The notes: a model not told the origin generated them from the sequence alone. 64,000 nucleotides of DNA from Pigmentiphaga sp. NML080357 (GCF_002188465.1 NZ_NINW01000037.1:62001-126000), one strand, 5' to 3'; counted from the stretch's first letter, positions 19,273 to 29,004 are shown. Program-made: numbers and translations.

Positions 19273-20751
19273 TCAAGCCTGCTCGAACCAGTGCGCGCGC
19301 GCACGGACGATGAGTTGCTTGGCCTCTTCTTCATCGATGCCGGTCAATTCGGTCAGTTCGTCGACGGACAGGTCCGCCAGGTCGTCGCGCGTGAACACCT
19401 GCCCTTCCGCCAGCTTGGCGGCCAGCTCCGGCGTCACGCCTTCCAGACTCAGCAGGTCCTGTGCCGTCTCGACCCGTTCTTCCTGCGCGATCGCCTCGGT
19501 CAGCAAGGCATTGCGGGCGCGATTGCGCAGCTCGTTGATCGTGTCTTCGTCGAAGGCCTCGATTTCCAGCAGCTCCTGGATCGGCACGTAGGCGATTTCC
19601 TCCAGGCCCGTGAAACCTTCCTCGATCAGGATGTCGGCCACTTCCTGGTCGACGTCCAGCTTCGTCATGAAGGTCTCGCGCAAGGCGGTGTGCTCCTGCT
19701 CCTGCTTGGCCTGGCTTTCGTCCGGCGTCATGATGTTGATCTGCCAGCCGGTCAGCTCGGAGGCCAGACGCACGTTCTGGCCGCTGCGGCCGATGGCGAT
19801 CGCCAGGTTGTCCTCGTCGACCACGACGTCCATGGCATGGCGGTCTTCGTCGACCACGATGGACTGAACGTTGGCCGGCGCCAGCGCGCCGATCACGAAT
19901 TGCGCCGGATCCTCGGACCATAGCACGATATCGACCTGCTCGCCGCCCAGTTCGTTGCGCACCGCCTGCACGCGCGAACCGCGCATGCCGACGCAGGTGC
20001 CGATCGGGTCGATGCGGCGGTCGTGCGCCACGACGGCGATCTTGGCGCGCACGCCCGGATCGCGGGCCGCGCCCTTGAGCTCCAGCAGGCCCTGCTCGAT
20101 CTCGGGCACTTCGTTCTCGAACAGCTGGGCGATGAACAGCGGCGTGGCGCGCGACAGGATGATCTGCTGGCCGCGGGCCTGGCGGTCGATGCCCTTCAGG
20201 TAGGCGCGCACGCGGTCGCCCACGCGCAGGTTCTCCTTCGGGATCATTTCCGAGCGCGGCAGGCGCGCCTCGACCTTGCCGATCTCGATGATGGCGTCGC
20301 CCTTGTCCATGCGCTTGATGGTGCCGGACACGATGGACTCGCCACGCTCGAGGAAATCGTTCAGCAGCTGCTCGCGCTCGGCGTCGCGGATCTTCTGCAG
20401 GATGACCTGCTTGGCGGCCTGCGCGCCGATGCGCCCGAACTCGATGGGTTCGAGCGGCTCCTCGATGTATTCGCCAACCTCGATGTTGGGAACGACGTCG
20501 CGCGCCTCCGACAGCAGCGTCTGCTGGTCGGGCATCTGCAGGCCGGCCTCGTCGGGCACGACCAGCCACCGGCGAAACGCCTCGTGATCGCCCGTGTCGC
20601 GGTCGATCGCGACGCGGATGTCGACATCTTCTTTGTAGAGCTTCTTCATGGCGGAAGCCAGCGCGCTTTCGAGCGCGCCGAACACCACGTCGCGCGTGAC
20701 GTTCTTCTCGCGCGCCAGCGCGTCCACCAACAATAGAATCTCGCGGCTCAT
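19273..20751 (-). CDS. nusA: Transcription termination/antitermination factor NusA
   Basis: A 492-residue RNA polymerase-binding factor that modulates pausing, termination and antitermination. The N-terminal RNAP-binding domain ([35 protein letters not shown]) is followed by an S1 domain, two KH domains ([38 protein letters not shown]) and two acidic C-terminal repeats with [20 protein letters not shown]. Its ATG overlaps the rimP stop (ATGA). In E. coli NusA feeds back on its own operon through leader terminators, which is relevant to the terminator ahead of rimP here. Confidence 0.96.
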   Translation of the reverse strand: MSREILLLVDALAREKNVTRDVVFGALESALASAMKKLYKEDVDIRVAIDRDTGDHEAFRRWLVVPDEAGLQMPDQQTLLSEARDVVPNIEVGEYIEEPLEPIEFGRIGAQAAKQVILQKIRDAEREQLLNDFLERGESIVSGTIKRMDKGDAIIEIGKVEARLPRSEMIPKENLRVGDRVRAYLKGIDRQARGQQIILSRATPLFIAQLFENEVPEIEQGLLELKGAARDPGVRAKIAVVAHDRRIDPIGTCVGMRGSRVQAVRNELGGEQVDIVLWSEDPAQFVIGALAPANVQSIVVDEDRHAMDVVVDEDNLAIAIGRSGQNVRLASELTGWQINIMTPDESQAKQEQEHTALRETFMTKLDVDQEVADILIEEGFTGLEEIAYVPIQELLEIEAFDEDTINELRNRARNALLTEAIAQEERVETAQDLLSLEGVTPELAAKLAEGQVFTRDDLADLSVDELTELTGIDEEEAKQLIVRARAHWFEQA

Positions 20752-21257
20752 CGCTTTTTGCCCCTGAAATTCAGAACCGGATCCAGCTTGGCACGCTCGA
20801 CTTCATCGAGCGTGAACCGCAACACCTGGATTTCCCCTTCCTTTGCTTCGAATTCGATACCGAACGTCGCGGGTTCGGATCCCTTGTTTGCGCCATCCGC
20901 CGGGTCGGCCGGATCGGCTTCCGGCACGACCAGCGTGCCGGTGAACACCTTGCGGCCGTCGAACGGCTGGCGCAGCTTGACCTGCGCGCGTTCGCCGGCG
21001 AAACGCGTGAAATCCCTGGCGGTGCGCAGGGGCCGGTCGGTGCCGGGCGAGCCGACCTCCAGACGCGCGTAATCGATGTTCTCGACCTCGTAGACTCGCG
21101 ACAACTGCCTGGATACGGCTTCGCAATCCTCGATGCGCACACCGCCTTCGCGATCTATCGTGACACGCAGCAGCCCCTGCCCGGCGCGTTCCACGTCGAC
21201 CAGTTCAATCCCCATGCCTGCCAGGGATTGTTCGGTAAGCTGAAAAAGATCTGCCAT
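20748..21257 (-). CDS. rimP: Ribosome maturation factor RimP
   Basis: A 169-residue protein required for early 30S assembly. The N-terminal alpha/beta domain has [38 protein letters not shown], and the SH3-like C-terminal domain has [26 protein letters not shown]. An insert of about 20 residues ([18 protein letters not shown]) lengthens the SH3 loop relative to E. coli RimP (150 residues). GAGG stands before the ATG. No clear promoter is visible within the 110 bp upstream, so transcription probably comes through the leader described at 21371-21715. Confidence 0.94.
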   Translation of the reverse strand: MADLFQLTEQSLAGMGIELVDVERAGQGLLRVTIDREGGVRIEDCEAVSRQLSRVYEVENIDYARLEVGSPGTDRPLRTARDFTRFAGERAQVKLRQPFDGRKVFTGTLVVPEADPADPADGANKGSEPATFGIEFEAKEGEIQVLRFTLDEVERAKLDPVLNFRGKKR

Positions 21258-21370
21258 GCCTCGTTATGCGCCCTCGTTCGTGATCGGCATGTTCTGCATG
21301 CCGCCATGCCCGCCTGCGGTCCGTCGCCCGGCACCTGGCCGACGGCTCGACGGATGCGAACCGGAAAACC

Positions 21371-21404
21371 AAAAAAAAATGGGCTGCACGGCCCAGCCCA
21401 TTTT
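21371..21404 (-). terminator. Intrinsic terminator/attenuator upstream of rimP
   Basis: On the minus strand AAAATGGGCTG pairs with CAGCCCATTTT (loop GGCCGTG) and is followed by nine U residues in total at the base. It stands 114 bp before the rimP start and about 280 bp after a good promoter, so it either ends a small RNA or attenuates the rimP-typA operon. Confidence 0.85.
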
Positions 21405-21680
21405 GCGACATCGCCCGGACCGCGCGCAGCTGCGCTGCAAAGTACCGAACGCTCGCCTGTTCTGTTGTCGGAGGACTCAACCGGAGAACCAGCCTCTGGG
21501 CACGGGTGCCGAAAGCCGCCTTTCAACCGGGGAACCCTCCCGCCATACACACCACCGGCAGCCCCCGCTGGCCATTGGAACATCGCGGGCCGCCCCATCG
21601 CGTAAGGTGGAAATCACTGTGGATAAAACCGGCTCGAAAAGTGCCTGTTCGTGCACTGGACCCTAAACGCGGTGTCTAGC
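21405..21680 (-). ncRNA. Putative leader RNA or small RNA ahead of rimP
   Basis: About 275 nt without a credible reading frame lie between a sigma-70 promoter and a strong terminator on the minus strand. The stretch contains several GC-rich pairings, including GCGCAG-CTGCGC and GTGC-N8-GCAC, and one perfect DnaA-box sequence TTATCCACA (21618-21626, minus strand). I do not recognise it as tRNA, SRP RNA, RNase P or tmRNA. A 6S-like rod or an operon leader controlled by NusA are both possible. Confidence 0.4.
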
Positions 21681-21686
21681 CTGTAA

Positions 21687-21715
21687 ATGTTAAGCCAAAT
21701 CGGCCTTTTTTTCAA
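21687..21715 (-). promoter_or_regulatory. Sigma-70 promoter for the rimP leader
   Basis: On the minus strand TTGAAA (21710-21715), a 17-bp spacer and TAACAT (21687-21692). The start point would be near 21680. It lies 31 bp past the rluB stop. Confidence 0.65.
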
Positions 21716-21745
21716 GTTGACACCGCCGTGACACCCCGGGGAGGG

Positions 21746-23479
21746 TCATCCGCGACCGCGGCGGGCACGCCCGCCTGCGCCGCCCAGGAACCCCAGGTGC
21801 GACTCGTGGGCCGAGGCGCTGCGGGGCTGGCGCTCATCCGCGCCGCCACGGGCCGGCCCCTTGCCGGCCTTGGGGCGGTTGCCGGGCTTGCCCTGGCGGC
21901 CGCGCTGCGCGCGGCCGGTGGCGGAGATCTCGCCGTCCTGCGGCTTGCGGCCCGCGGCCGGCTGCCCTCCCGGGCGCTGCGGCTTCTTGCCGCGCTTGCG
22001 GCCCGCGCCATTGGCGCGCTCGGGCGCGCCGTGAGGATGACCGTTGGGCAGGCCGCCCGCGAAGCTCAGGCCCGTGCCGTAGGGATCCGAAGGAAAGCTC
22101 TGCCCCACGCCCGGCACGCCGACCTTGCCGCCCTGAATCCGGCCCTTGCGGCCGATGCGGGCGCCATGCATGCCGTTCTGCTCGAGCGTGCCGAAACCGG
22201 GCGGCAAGGCGGCCTCGTGCGAGACGGGCTGGATGCTGCGCCGGCCCCGCCGCCCGCCGCCTTCGTCGTCGGCGCGGATCAGGCCTAGCTGGACCTGCAA
22301 GGCGGTCACCAATGCGGGATCCAGTTCCTCCCAGCGGCCGCGGCGCAATCCGCGCGGCAGGGAAATATCGCCGAAGCGGGTGCGCAGGAGCCGGCTCACG
22401 ACCACGCCCTGCGATTCGAACATGCGCCGCACCTCGCGGTTGCGGCCCTCCTGCAGCGTGACGCGATACCAGCGATTGCTGCCGTCGCCGCCCAGATAGT
22501 CCAGGGCGCCGAAGGCGGCCATGCCGTCGTCGAGCTGCACGCCCTGCACCAGGGCCTCGCGCTGCTCATCGGTCATTTCGCCGAGCACGCGCACCGCGTA
22601 TTCGCGTTCCTGGCCGTAGCGCGGATGCATGAGCCGGTTGGCGAGATCGCCGGAAGTCGTGAAGATCAGCAGGCCTTCGGTATTGAGGTCGAGACGGCCG
22701 ATGGAGATCCATTTGCCGTTCTTGATCTTGGGCAGGCGCGAGAACACCGTGGCGCGGCCTTCCGGATCGTCCTGGGTGACGATCTCGCCGGCAGGCTTGT
22801 GATAGAGCACCACCCGGGGCGGTCGCGAGGCATGGCGGCGCTGCACCAGCTTGCCGTTCACGCGCACCTGGTCGTTGGGCGCCACGCGCTGGCCGATGTG
22901 GGCCGGCTCGCCGTTGACCGACACGCGGCCGGCCACGATCAGTTCTTCCATCTCGCGCCGCGAGCCGATGCCCGCGTCGGCCAATACCTTGTGCAGCTTG
23001 GGCATGACCGCTTCGCTGGCAAGGTACTTGCCAAGGCGGCGCTTCAGGTCGGGGGCCTTCTCGAGGTAGGCCAGCGCCTGTTCGGCCTCTTTCTCGGCCG
23101 CCCGCTGCGCCTCGGGGCTCAATTCCGGCAACGCCAGCTGGGCGGATTCGGACTCGACCTCGGCCTGCGGCTGCGCCTCGCGGTTCCTGGCGCCCTCGCG
23201 GCGCTGCGGCTTGGCTTTCTTGCCGTCGCGCGGCTTGCGGCGCGGCGGTTTGGCGTCCGCGGGAAACAGCGAGGCTTGCTCGCCTTCGGCGGCCGGCGCC
23301 GCCTCGGGCGCGGCCTCGGCCGGAGGCGCCGCCTCATCGGCGGGCCGGCGACGGCGGAAAGGCGTACGCAAATTCCGCCGCCCCCGGGCCTTTTCCTGCG
23401 CGGGCGCCCCGGTCTCCATCGGAGCCTCGGGCGCCTCCACGCTCTCGGCAGAGGGCATATCGTGCGTAGTGTCGTTCAT
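21746..23479 (-). CDS. rluB: 23S rRNA pseudouridine(2605) synthase RluB with long tails
   Basis: A 577-residue RsuA/RluB-family pseudouridine synthase, nearly twice the E. coli size (291). A disordered N-terminal extension of about 150 residues rich in Ala/Glu/Arg precedes the S4 RNA-binding domain ([20 protein letters not shown]). The catalytic core has the Asp in [16 protein letters not shown] (about residue 262), [20 protein letters not shown] and [15 protein letters not shown]. After residue 410 comes a 165-residue Gly/Arg/Lys/Pro-rich basic tail, probably binding rRNA. The start overlaps scpB by ATGA. Modification of U2605 in helix 93 of 23S rRNA is expected. Confidence 0.92.
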   Translation of the reverse strand: MNDTTHDMPSAESVEAPEAPMETGAPAQEKARGRRNLRTPFRRRRPADEAAPPAEAAPEAAPAAEGEQASLFPADAKPPRRKPRDGKKAKPQRREGARNREAQPQAEVESESAQLALPELSPEAQRAAEKEAEQALAYLEKAPDLKRRLGKYLASEAVMPKLHKVLADAGIGSRREMEELIVAGRVSVNGEPAHIGQRVAPNDQVRVNGKLVQRRHASRPPRVVLYHKPAGEIVTQDDPEGRATVFSRLPKIKNGKWISIGRLDLNTEGLLIFTTSGDLANRLMHPRYGQEREYAVRVLGEMTDEQREALVQGVQLDDGMAAFGALDYLGGDGSNRWYRVTLQEGRNREVRRMFESQGVVVSRLLRTRFGDISLPRGLRRGRWEELDPALVTALQVQLGLIRADDEGGGRRGRRSIQPVSHEAALPPGFGTLEQNGMHGARIGRKGRIQGGKVGVPGVGQSFPSDPYGTGLSFAGGLPNGHPHGAPERANGAGRKRGKKPQRPGGQPAAGRKPQDGEISATGRAQRGRQGKPGNRPKAGKGPARGGADERQPRSASAHESHLGFLGGAGGRARRGRG

Positions 23480-24672
23480 GTATGGTCTTTGTTGCTTGTC
23501 TTCGTAACAGAGGACTCACCGTCCTCGGCACCGGACGCCGGCTCGGCGTCGGGCGACTGCATATCCGTGTCTTCGTGGCCGGCCTGGTCGGCCTGCGCCA
23601 CCGCTTCCTGCATCCGGGCATCGGTTTGCGGCCCGGCGGGCGCCGCGGCCACATCGGCGCCGGGATCGTCCGCGCCTGGGCCGGCAACGTCGTCCGGCCC
23701 CGCTTCCCGGGCCATCCGGACGTCCTGATCATCGACCTCGACCGCCACGGTGCCGGTCTCGACGGTCGTTTCCATTTGTTCGTCGTGCGCGAAGCGCAAA
23801 GGCGCCTCGGTTTCGGCGCCCGAGCCATCGGCCCCGGCAACATCCGCCGCATCGGCCGGTGCCGCCGCTTCCGATCCGGCTGGCTCCGCCAGGTCATCGG
23901 CCTCTTCCGGCAGGCCGTCATCGGCCGCGGCATCACTCTCGGCCGGCTCGCCCGCATCCGCGGCAAGCTCGTCTTCGGCAGCGCCGCGCCGCTCGCCGGC
24001 GGCAGCGTCCGGCGCCTCGCCCTGCTCTTCGGCGCCCTCCGCCGGCACGGACTCGTCGTTGGCGGCGGTCTCGACCTCCAGTTCCACGTCCTGCCCGGGA
24101 CCGTCCATGGCCAGCGACAAATCGCCCGAGCCATCCAGGCCGCTCAAGGCGGCCACGGACTCGGCCGATTCCAGCGGCGGCAACTCGTCGAGCGCCTTAA
24201 GGCCCAGATCGTCCAGGAAGTGACGGGTCGTGCCGAACAGGGCCGGCCGGCCCGGCGCGTCGCGATGGCCGATCACTTCGATCCAGCCACGGTCCTCGAG
24301 CGTCTTGATGACCTGGGAAGACACCGTGACGCCGCGGATCTCTTCGATGTCGCCGCGCGTGACGGGCTGCCGGTAGGCCACGATGGCCAGCGTCTCCATG
24401 ACCGCCCGGGAGTACTTGGGCGGCTTTTCCGGGTTGAGCCGCTCGAGGTAAGGCCGCATGGAAGCGCGGCTCTGGAACCGCCAGCCGCTGGCCAGGGCCA
24501 CCAGCTCGATGCCTCGATCGGCCCATGCCTGGTGTATGTCCTGCAAGAGGCCACGTATCGTATCGTTGCCGACTTCGTCGGCGAACAGCTTGCGCAATTC
24601 CGACAATTGCAACGGTTCCTGCGCGCACAACAGCGCAGTCTCCAGCACGAGTCTTGCCTCGCTGGTGTTCAT
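23476..24672 (-). CDS. scpB: Segregation and condensation protein B with acidic tail
   Basis: A 398-residue ScpB, twice the usual length (about 190). Residues 1-180 hold the two winged-helix domains: [58 protein letters not shown] and [25 protein letters not shown] are diagnostic. The remaining 210 residues are a strongly acidic Ala/Asp/Glu/Pro-rich tail with no fold signature. ScpB binds ScpA and SMC in chromosome condensation; scpA is not in the window. It overlaps rluB by 4 bp and is the first gene of this minus-strand block, with a CCGTAT/ATACGG inverted repeat 26-45 bp upstream (24698-24717). Confidence 0.92.
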   Translation of the reverse strand: MNTSEARLVLETALLCAQEPLQLSELRKLFADEVGNDTIRGLLQDIHQAWADRGIELVALASGWRFQSRASMRPYLERLNPEKPPKYSRAVMETLAIVAYRQPVTRGDIEEIRGVTVSSQVIKTLEDRGWIEVIGHRDAPGRPALFGTTRHFLDDLGLKALDELPPLESAESVAALSGLDGSGDLSLAMDGPGQDVELEVETAANDESVPAEGAEEQGEAPDAAAGERRGAAEDELAADAGEPAESDAAADDGLPEEADDLAEPAGSEAAAPADAADVAGADGSGAETEAPLRFAHDEQMETTVETGTVAVEVDDQDVRMAREAGPDDVAGPGADDPGADVAAAPAGPQTDARMQEAVAQADQAGHEDTDMQSPDAEPASGAEDGESSVTKTSNKDHT

Positions 24673-25010
24673 GAGCGTGTGATCAAACGGGCGTAATCCG
24701 TATGGTTCCCAATACGGGTTCTGATTCTTAGAGCATGCGGCCTGGACGACCGGCCCGACCGACCTGCAGGGCGAGCTGGCGGAGTTCTACGTTATGCTGA
24801 ACCGGCCTGTGATGATGCAAGAGCAGTTTCGGCACCGGATTCATGACCACCGGCATGGCCGCGCCGCACCTTGCCGGCGCGGGCGGTAGCTCTTACAGCG
24901 GTTCTTAGTGTAGCGTCTGACCGCGCTTGTCACAAGCTTTCAAAAAATGCCGCCTTGCGCGCGCCGCTCCGCGAGGGGCGACGCCGGCAACCATTGCGTC
25001 GAACTCGTCC
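24673..25010. other. Intergenic region between divergent scpB and EamA genes
   Basis: 338 bp without a convincing gene. It contains an inverted repeat CCGTAT-N8-ATACGG at 24698-24717 close to the scpB start, which could be an operator or part of the promoter. No ribosome site is evident just before the EamA start. Confidence 0.5.
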
Positions 25011-25925
25011 ATGTCTCTTTCCCGGCTCTGGAATTCCGCCTACTTCCTCTTGACCACCACGGTCCTGCTCTGGTCGGGCAACTTCATCGTCGGGCGGGCG
25101 GTCGACGGGATCGTGCCTCCCATCGCGCTGGCCTTCTGGCGCTGGGCCGGCGGCACGCTGATCCTGCTCGTGCTGGCCCGCGGGCACCTGCGCGCGGACC
25201 TGCCTGCCATCAAGCGGCACCTGCCCATGCTGCTCCTGCTGTCGCTACTGGGCATCGCGGGCTTCAACACCCTGGTCTACATCGGGCTGCACGGGACGAC
25301 CGCCGTGAACGCACTGCTGATGCAGTCGGCAATCCCGATGGTGACGCTGCTCTTCTCGTTCCTGCTGCTGGGCCAGCGGACCTCGCTGCCGCAGATCGCC
25401 GGGGTGGCGATCTCGCTGGCAGGCGTGGCGACCATTGCGACCCGCGGCCGGCCACAGGACATCCTCGCGCTGGCGCTGAACCCCGGCGACGCGTGGATCG
25501 TCGCGGCGGTCACCGTCTGGGGGCTCTATACCACCCTGCTCACCAGGCGGCCAGCCATGCATCCGCTCAGCCTCCTGACCGTCATCTTCACGATGGGCGC
25601 GCTCATACTGCTGCCTTTCTACGTGCGCGAATACCTGCAGGGCGCGCGCATCGCGGCCGGCGTGCCCAGCGTGCTCGCCATCGGCTACGTGATCGTGTTG
25701 CCAGGGATCGTCGCCAACTTCTTCTACAACCGCGGCGTGGAACTCGTGGGCGCGGGCACCGCCAGCCTGTTCATCCACCTGATGCCGGTGTTCGGCACTC
25801 TACTGGCGGTGGCATTCCTGGGCGAGCGCGTCCACGCCTTCCACCTGGCGGGCATCATGCTGATCGGCGCCGGCATAGGCCTGGCCACGGCGGCACGGCG
25901 GCGCGCCGCGGCGAAAACCTCTTAA
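25011..25925 (+). CDS. EamA/DMT-superfamily transporter
   Basis: A 304-residue inner-membrane protein with ten hydrophobic helices arranged as two EamA repeats, typical of drug/metabolite exporters. The first repeat has WSGNFIVGRAVDGIVPPIALAFWRWAGGTLIL, and the end of the second has the VFGTLLAVAFLGERVHAFHLAGIMLIGAGI signature. The ATG at 25011 gives the standard EamA N-terminus; an in-frame start 28 codons upstream adds polar, unlike residues. Substrate unknown (amino acids or small metabolites are common). It faces the DUF1488 gene tail to tail. Confidence 0.85.
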   Translation: MSLSRLWNSAYFLLTTTVLLWSGNFIVGRAVDGIVPPIALAFWRWAGGTLILLVLARGHLRADLPAIKRHLPMLLLLSLLGIAGFNTLVYIGLHGTTAVNALLMQSAIPMVTLLFSFLLLGQRTSLPQIAGVAISLAGVATIATRGRPQDILALALNPGDAWIVAAVTVWGLYTTLLTRRPAMHPLSLLTVIFTMGALILLPFYVREYLQGARIAAGVPSVLAIGYVIVLPGIVANFFYNRGVELVGAGTASLFIHLMPVFGTLLAVAFLGERVHAFHLAGIMLIGAGIGLATAARRRAAAKTS

Positions 25926-25943
25926 GAACGCGGGCCGGGCGGC

Positions 25944-26213
25944 TCAGGCCCGGAAATCGCCGGTGCCGAGCTGGACGATGCCGCTGGTTGGGGTGCCGGC
26001 GGTCTCGGCGGCGGCCGACAGGATCTCGTGCCGGCCACGATGGAAGGCTGCCAGGAGGGCATCCGGGGAGGCATCGGGTGCGCCGAAGTGCTCGCGCAGG
26101 ACATCTGCCGAAATCTCGAACTCCTGGCTTTTGCGGCCCTCGAACCGGGCGGTGAAGCGAACGGCCCCGTCAAGCACGGCGGGCCGGACCTCTCTGGCAA
26201 GCTCCGTGGTCAT
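25944..26213 (-). CDS. DUF1488-type small protein
   Basis: An 89-residue protein from the ATG at 26211-26213, with GGAGA about 11 bp upstream; a longer version starting at 26240 is less likely. It shows the DUF1488 pattern: VLDGAVRFTARFEGRKSQEFEISADVLREHFGAPD and LLAAFHRGRHEILSAA. These are short, soluble proteins of unknown function, often near regulators. A 10-bp inverted repeat (26237-26268) lies just upstream of its start. Confidence 0.65.
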   Translation of the reverse strand: MTTELAREVRPAVLDGAVRFTARFEGRKSQEFEISADVLREHFGAPDASPDALLAAFHRGRHEILSAAAETAGTPTSGIVQLGTGDFRA

Positions 26214-26236
26214 AAGCCTGTCTCCGATAGTCTGAA

Positions 26237-26268
26237 TCAAGGATCGATTCGCGCTTCGCGATCCTTGA
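26237..26268. promoter_or_regulatory. Perfect inverted repeat upstream of the DUF1488 gene
   Basis: TCAAGGATCG (26237-26246) and CGATCCTTGA (26259-26268) are exact complements around a 12-base centre. The position, 24 bp ahead of the gene start on the minus strand, suits an operator. Confidence 0.4.
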
Positions 26269-26350
26269 CTCTAGGCCCTGCGGCCGCCCGCGTCCACTGA
26301 TACCGGTGTAATGCGAGGTATAAGCTGAAACCGCGGACTACTCACCGCGC

Positions 26351-26371
26351 CATGCAACGTTTCGTTGCATG
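26351..26371. promoter_or_regulatory. Perfect palindrome upstream of siaA
   Basis: CATGCAACG-TTT-CGTTGCATG has two exact 9-bp arms about 70 bp before the siaA start. It looks like a dimer-binding operator for the sia operon. Confidence 0.45.
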
Positions 26372-26440
26372 TGCCGCGCCTGCCCGGCACAATCGCGGCT
26401 TTGCCGAATCGGCACGTCGCGCTCGTCGAGGGGAACCCGC

Positions 26441-28423
26441 ATGGCCATGCTGGGGCTGAGAGGAAAATCATTGCTGGCTTTGCTGTTCGCCTGCGCCCTG
26501 GCGCTGATCCCGGCGGCGCTGCTCGCATGGCAGGGCATCAATGCGGTACGGGAGTATTTCGGCGTCGCCTATGCCCGCAACCACACGCTGCTCAACGAGC
26601 AGAAATTGCTGGCGCCCGTCATGCGCGAACTGGCGCTGGCCCAGCGCATGGCGGGCTCGACGCTGACCCTGGAGTGGCTGCGCGATCCCGGCGACGCCGC
26701 CAAGCGCAGCCGCTTCTTCCAGGAAGCGCAAGGCTACCAGCGCGACTTCAGCGACCATTCGTACTTCGTCATCGACGGCACGCCCTCGTATTACTTCAAC
26801 GCCGCCGGCAGCCCCGTGGTCGAGACCGCCCGCTATACGCTCCGGCCCGACCAGGCCAAGGACGCGTGGTTCTTTTCCACCATGCAGGACACCTCGCCCT
26901 ACGACATCCAGATCGACCTCAACCACGATCTCGGCGTCACCAAGTTGTGGTTCAACGTGCAGGTGCGCGACGGCGACCGCAAGCTCGGCATGATAGGCAC
27001 CGGGCTGGACTTGCGCACGTTCCTCAAAGGTTTCCTGGAAGGCGTGGAACCCGGCGTGACGCCGGTGATTTTCGATCGCGAGGGCAATATCCAGGTCCAC
27101 CCGGACCGCGAGCGCATTGCCTACAAGTCGATGCCCCCTGCGGAAGCCGCCCGCCGCTCGGTGCTGGGCCTGCTGGACAACGACTCCGAACGCTCGGCGT
27201 TCAAGCAGGCCATGGCCGACGCGTTCTCCAGCCCGGGCAGCGCCGTGTCGCTGTTCGCCGCGCAGAACGGCGCCAGGTCCGCCATCGCGGTGACCTATCT
27301 GCCTAAACTCCGCTGGTACGTCATGACCGCGGTGGACCTGAACGTGGCGCGGGTGGTCAATTCCCAATGGCTCACGCCGGCCCTGGTGTCGCTGCTGGCG
27401 GTACTCGCCCTGTTGCTGCTGGGCTTCGGCTACGCGGTCGAACGCCTGGTGCTGGCGCCCCTGCGGCGGCTGCAGCACACGGCCCAGGCCATGTCGGTGG
27501 GACGCTACGACGTCAGGCTGCCGGCCTACGGCCAGGACGAGATCGGCGAGCTGAGCCGGGCCTTCGGCGTCATGGCCGAAAAAGTCCGCTCGCATACCGA
27601 GGAGCTGGAGAGCCGGGTGCGCGAACGCACCCAGGCGCTGGAGGAAGCGAACCGGCGCATGGCCGCGACCCACAAGACCATCGACGACTCCATCGACTAC
27701 GCCAGCCTGATCCAGCGCGCGATCCTGCCGGATCGGCAACTGGTGCAGTCCTTGGGGCCGCACCACTTCGTCCTGTGGAAGCCGCGCGATGTCGTGGGCG
27801 GCGACTTCTACGTCTTCCGGGCCGACGGCGAGAACTGCCTGCTGGGCGTGGTCGATTGCGCCGGCCATGGCGTCGCGGGCGCCCTCATGACCATGCTGGC
27901 GCGCGCCGCCATCGACCATGCCATCGCCGAAGCCGGCCCGGGCGATCCGGCCGCGATCCTGGCACGGACGGACGCCGCCATGCGGGCCATGCTGCGGGAC
28001 GCGGAGCTTCCCCGCGCTCTGGCGACCAACATGGACGTCGGCCTCGCCTACGTGGACCGCGGGGCTGGACAGTTGCGTTTCGCCGGCGCAAAAATGGCGC
28101 TGTACGCAAGCAGCGCCGCGGAAATCGAGGAATACAAGGGGGGCCGCCGGGCCCTGGGAGAAAAACGCATCGGCCAGTACGCCAACATCACCGTACCGCT
28201 GGCCGGCCGCACGTTCTATTTCGTCACGGACGGACTGCTGGACCAGTCCGGGGGAGAGCACGGCTTCAGTTTCGGCAACCGCCGGCTGGTCGAGCTGCTG
28301 CGATCGGTGTCCGGACTGGCGCTCGACGCCCAGGCCCGCGCCGTTGCCCAGGCCTTGGTAGACTACCAGGGCCGGCAACCGCAGCGCGACGACATCACCG
28401 TTTTGTCATTCAAATTCGAGTAG
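26441..28423 (+). CDS. siaA: SiaA-type membrane PP2C-like Ser/Thr phosphatase
   Basis: A 660-residue sensor phosphatase. The ATG at 26441 follows GAGGGG. A first membrane helix (LLALLFACALALIPAALLAW) leads to a periplasmic Cache-like domain of about 250 residues, a second helix near 310-330 (LVSLLAVLALLLLGFGYAVE), HAMP (APLRRLQHTAQAMSVGRYDV), a short coiled coil, and a SpoIIE/PP2C catalytic domain. Metal-binding motifs are PRDVVGGDFYVF and VVDCAGHGVAGALM, plus the terminal QRDDITVLSFKF. In Pseudomonas aeruginosa SiaA removes phosphate from SiaC, freeing it to activate the diguanylate cyclase SiaD. The three following genes match siaB, siaC and siaD in order. Confidence 0.87.
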   Translation: MAMLGLRGKSLLALLFACALALIPAALLAWQGINAVREYFGVAYARNHTLLNEQKLLAPVMRELALAQRMAGSTLTLEWLRDPGDAAKRSRFFQEAQGYQRDFSDHSYFVIDGTPSYYFNAAGSPVVETARYTLRPDQAKDAWFFSTMQDTSPYDIQIDLNHDLGVTKLWFNVQVRDGDRKLGMIGTGLDLRTFLKGFLEGVEPGVTPVIFDREGNIQVHPDRERIAYKSMPPAEAARRSVLGLLDNDSERSAFKQAMADAFSSPGSAVSLFAAQNGARSAIAVTYLPKLRWYVMTAVDLNVARVVNSQWLTPALVSLLAVLALLLLGFGYAVERLVLAPLRRLQHTAQAMSVGRYDVRLPAYGQDEIGELSRAFGVMAEKVRSHTEELESRVRERTQALEEANRRMAATHKTIDDSIDYASLIQRAILPDRQLVQSLGPHHFVLWKPRDVVGGDFYVFRADGENCLLGVVDCAGHGVAGALMTMLARAAIDHAIAEAGPGDPAAILARTDAAMRAMLRDAELPRALATNMDVGLAYVDRGAGQLRFAGAKMALYASSAAEIEEYKGGRRALGEKRIGQYANITVPLAGRTFYFVTDGLLDQSGGEHGFSFGNRRLVELLRSVSGLALDAQARAVAQALVDYQGRQPQRDDITVLSFKFE

Positions 28424-28445
28424 GCCACCTTTGCGCGGAGTCACG

Positions 28446-28988
28446 ATGGATTCGACCGACCTATTCGCAATGCGCGAAAGCTTCAACCGCGACCGTATCA
28501 TGCTGTGCTTCAACGGCCCCATCTCGCGCAGCCTGATCGAGGAGATCGGCAATGCCCTGCGCAACTACCTGCAGGCCGAGCATGTGCAGCCTTCGGCGGC
28601 GATGGACGTATTCGGCGCCTATATAGAAATGACGCAGAATATCCGCCACTACGCCAGCTCCCACGGCTATGCCGAGCACGAGGCCACCGCCACGGTCATC
28701 GTCGCGAACAAGGAAGACGGCCGCCATGTGGTGTCGGCCGGGAACGTGGTCGAGACCGCCGACGGCCAGGCGCTGGTTGCGCGGATCAACGCCCTGGCCA
28801 GCCTCGACAAGGCGCAGCTCAAGGCCAGCTACAAGGAACAGTTGCGCAAGCCCCGCGACGCCGATGCCAGCAGCGGCGCCGGCCTGGGGCTGATAGACAT
28901 CGCCCGCAAGGCCAGCGAGCCGCTCGCCGCGTCCCTGCGGGAAACCGGTTCCGGGCGGGCTTTCTTCAGCCTGCGGGCCGTCATTTGA
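28446..28988 (+). CDS. siaB: SiaB-family Ser/Thr protein kinase
   Basis: A 180-residue cytoplasmic protein of the SiaB family, which phosphorylates SiaC. It resembles an anti-sigma-factor/GHKL kinase fold. EMTQNIRHYASSHGY (about residues 62-76) corresponds to the ATP-binding N-box, and GAGLGLIDIARKASEP (about 145-160) to the G-box. ATG 28446 is preceded by GCGGAG; a TTG five codons earlier is in frame. It follows siaA by 22 bp and precedes siaC by 16 bp, consistent with one operon. Confidence 0.82.
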   Translation: MDSTDLFAMRESFNRDRIMLCFNGPISRSLIEEIGNALRNYLQAEHVQPSAAMDVFGAYIEMTQNIRHYASSHGYAEHEATATVIVANKEDGRHVVSAGNVVETADGQALVARINALASLDKAQLKASYKEQLRKPRDADASSGAGLGLIDIARKASEPLAASLRETGSGRAFFSLRAVI

Positions 28989-29004
28989 GTAAAGAGTACC
29001 CAGC

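Noticed and set aside
21618-21626. Replication origin suggested by a perfect DnaA box
   Set aside because: Only one box, no AT-rich unwinding element and no dnaA/dnaN/gidA genes nearby.
21405-21680. 6S RNA (ssrS)
   Set aside because: Size and terminator fit loosely and some end pairing can be drawn, but I could not establish the closed rod with central bubble, so it is left as an unassigned leader or small RNA.
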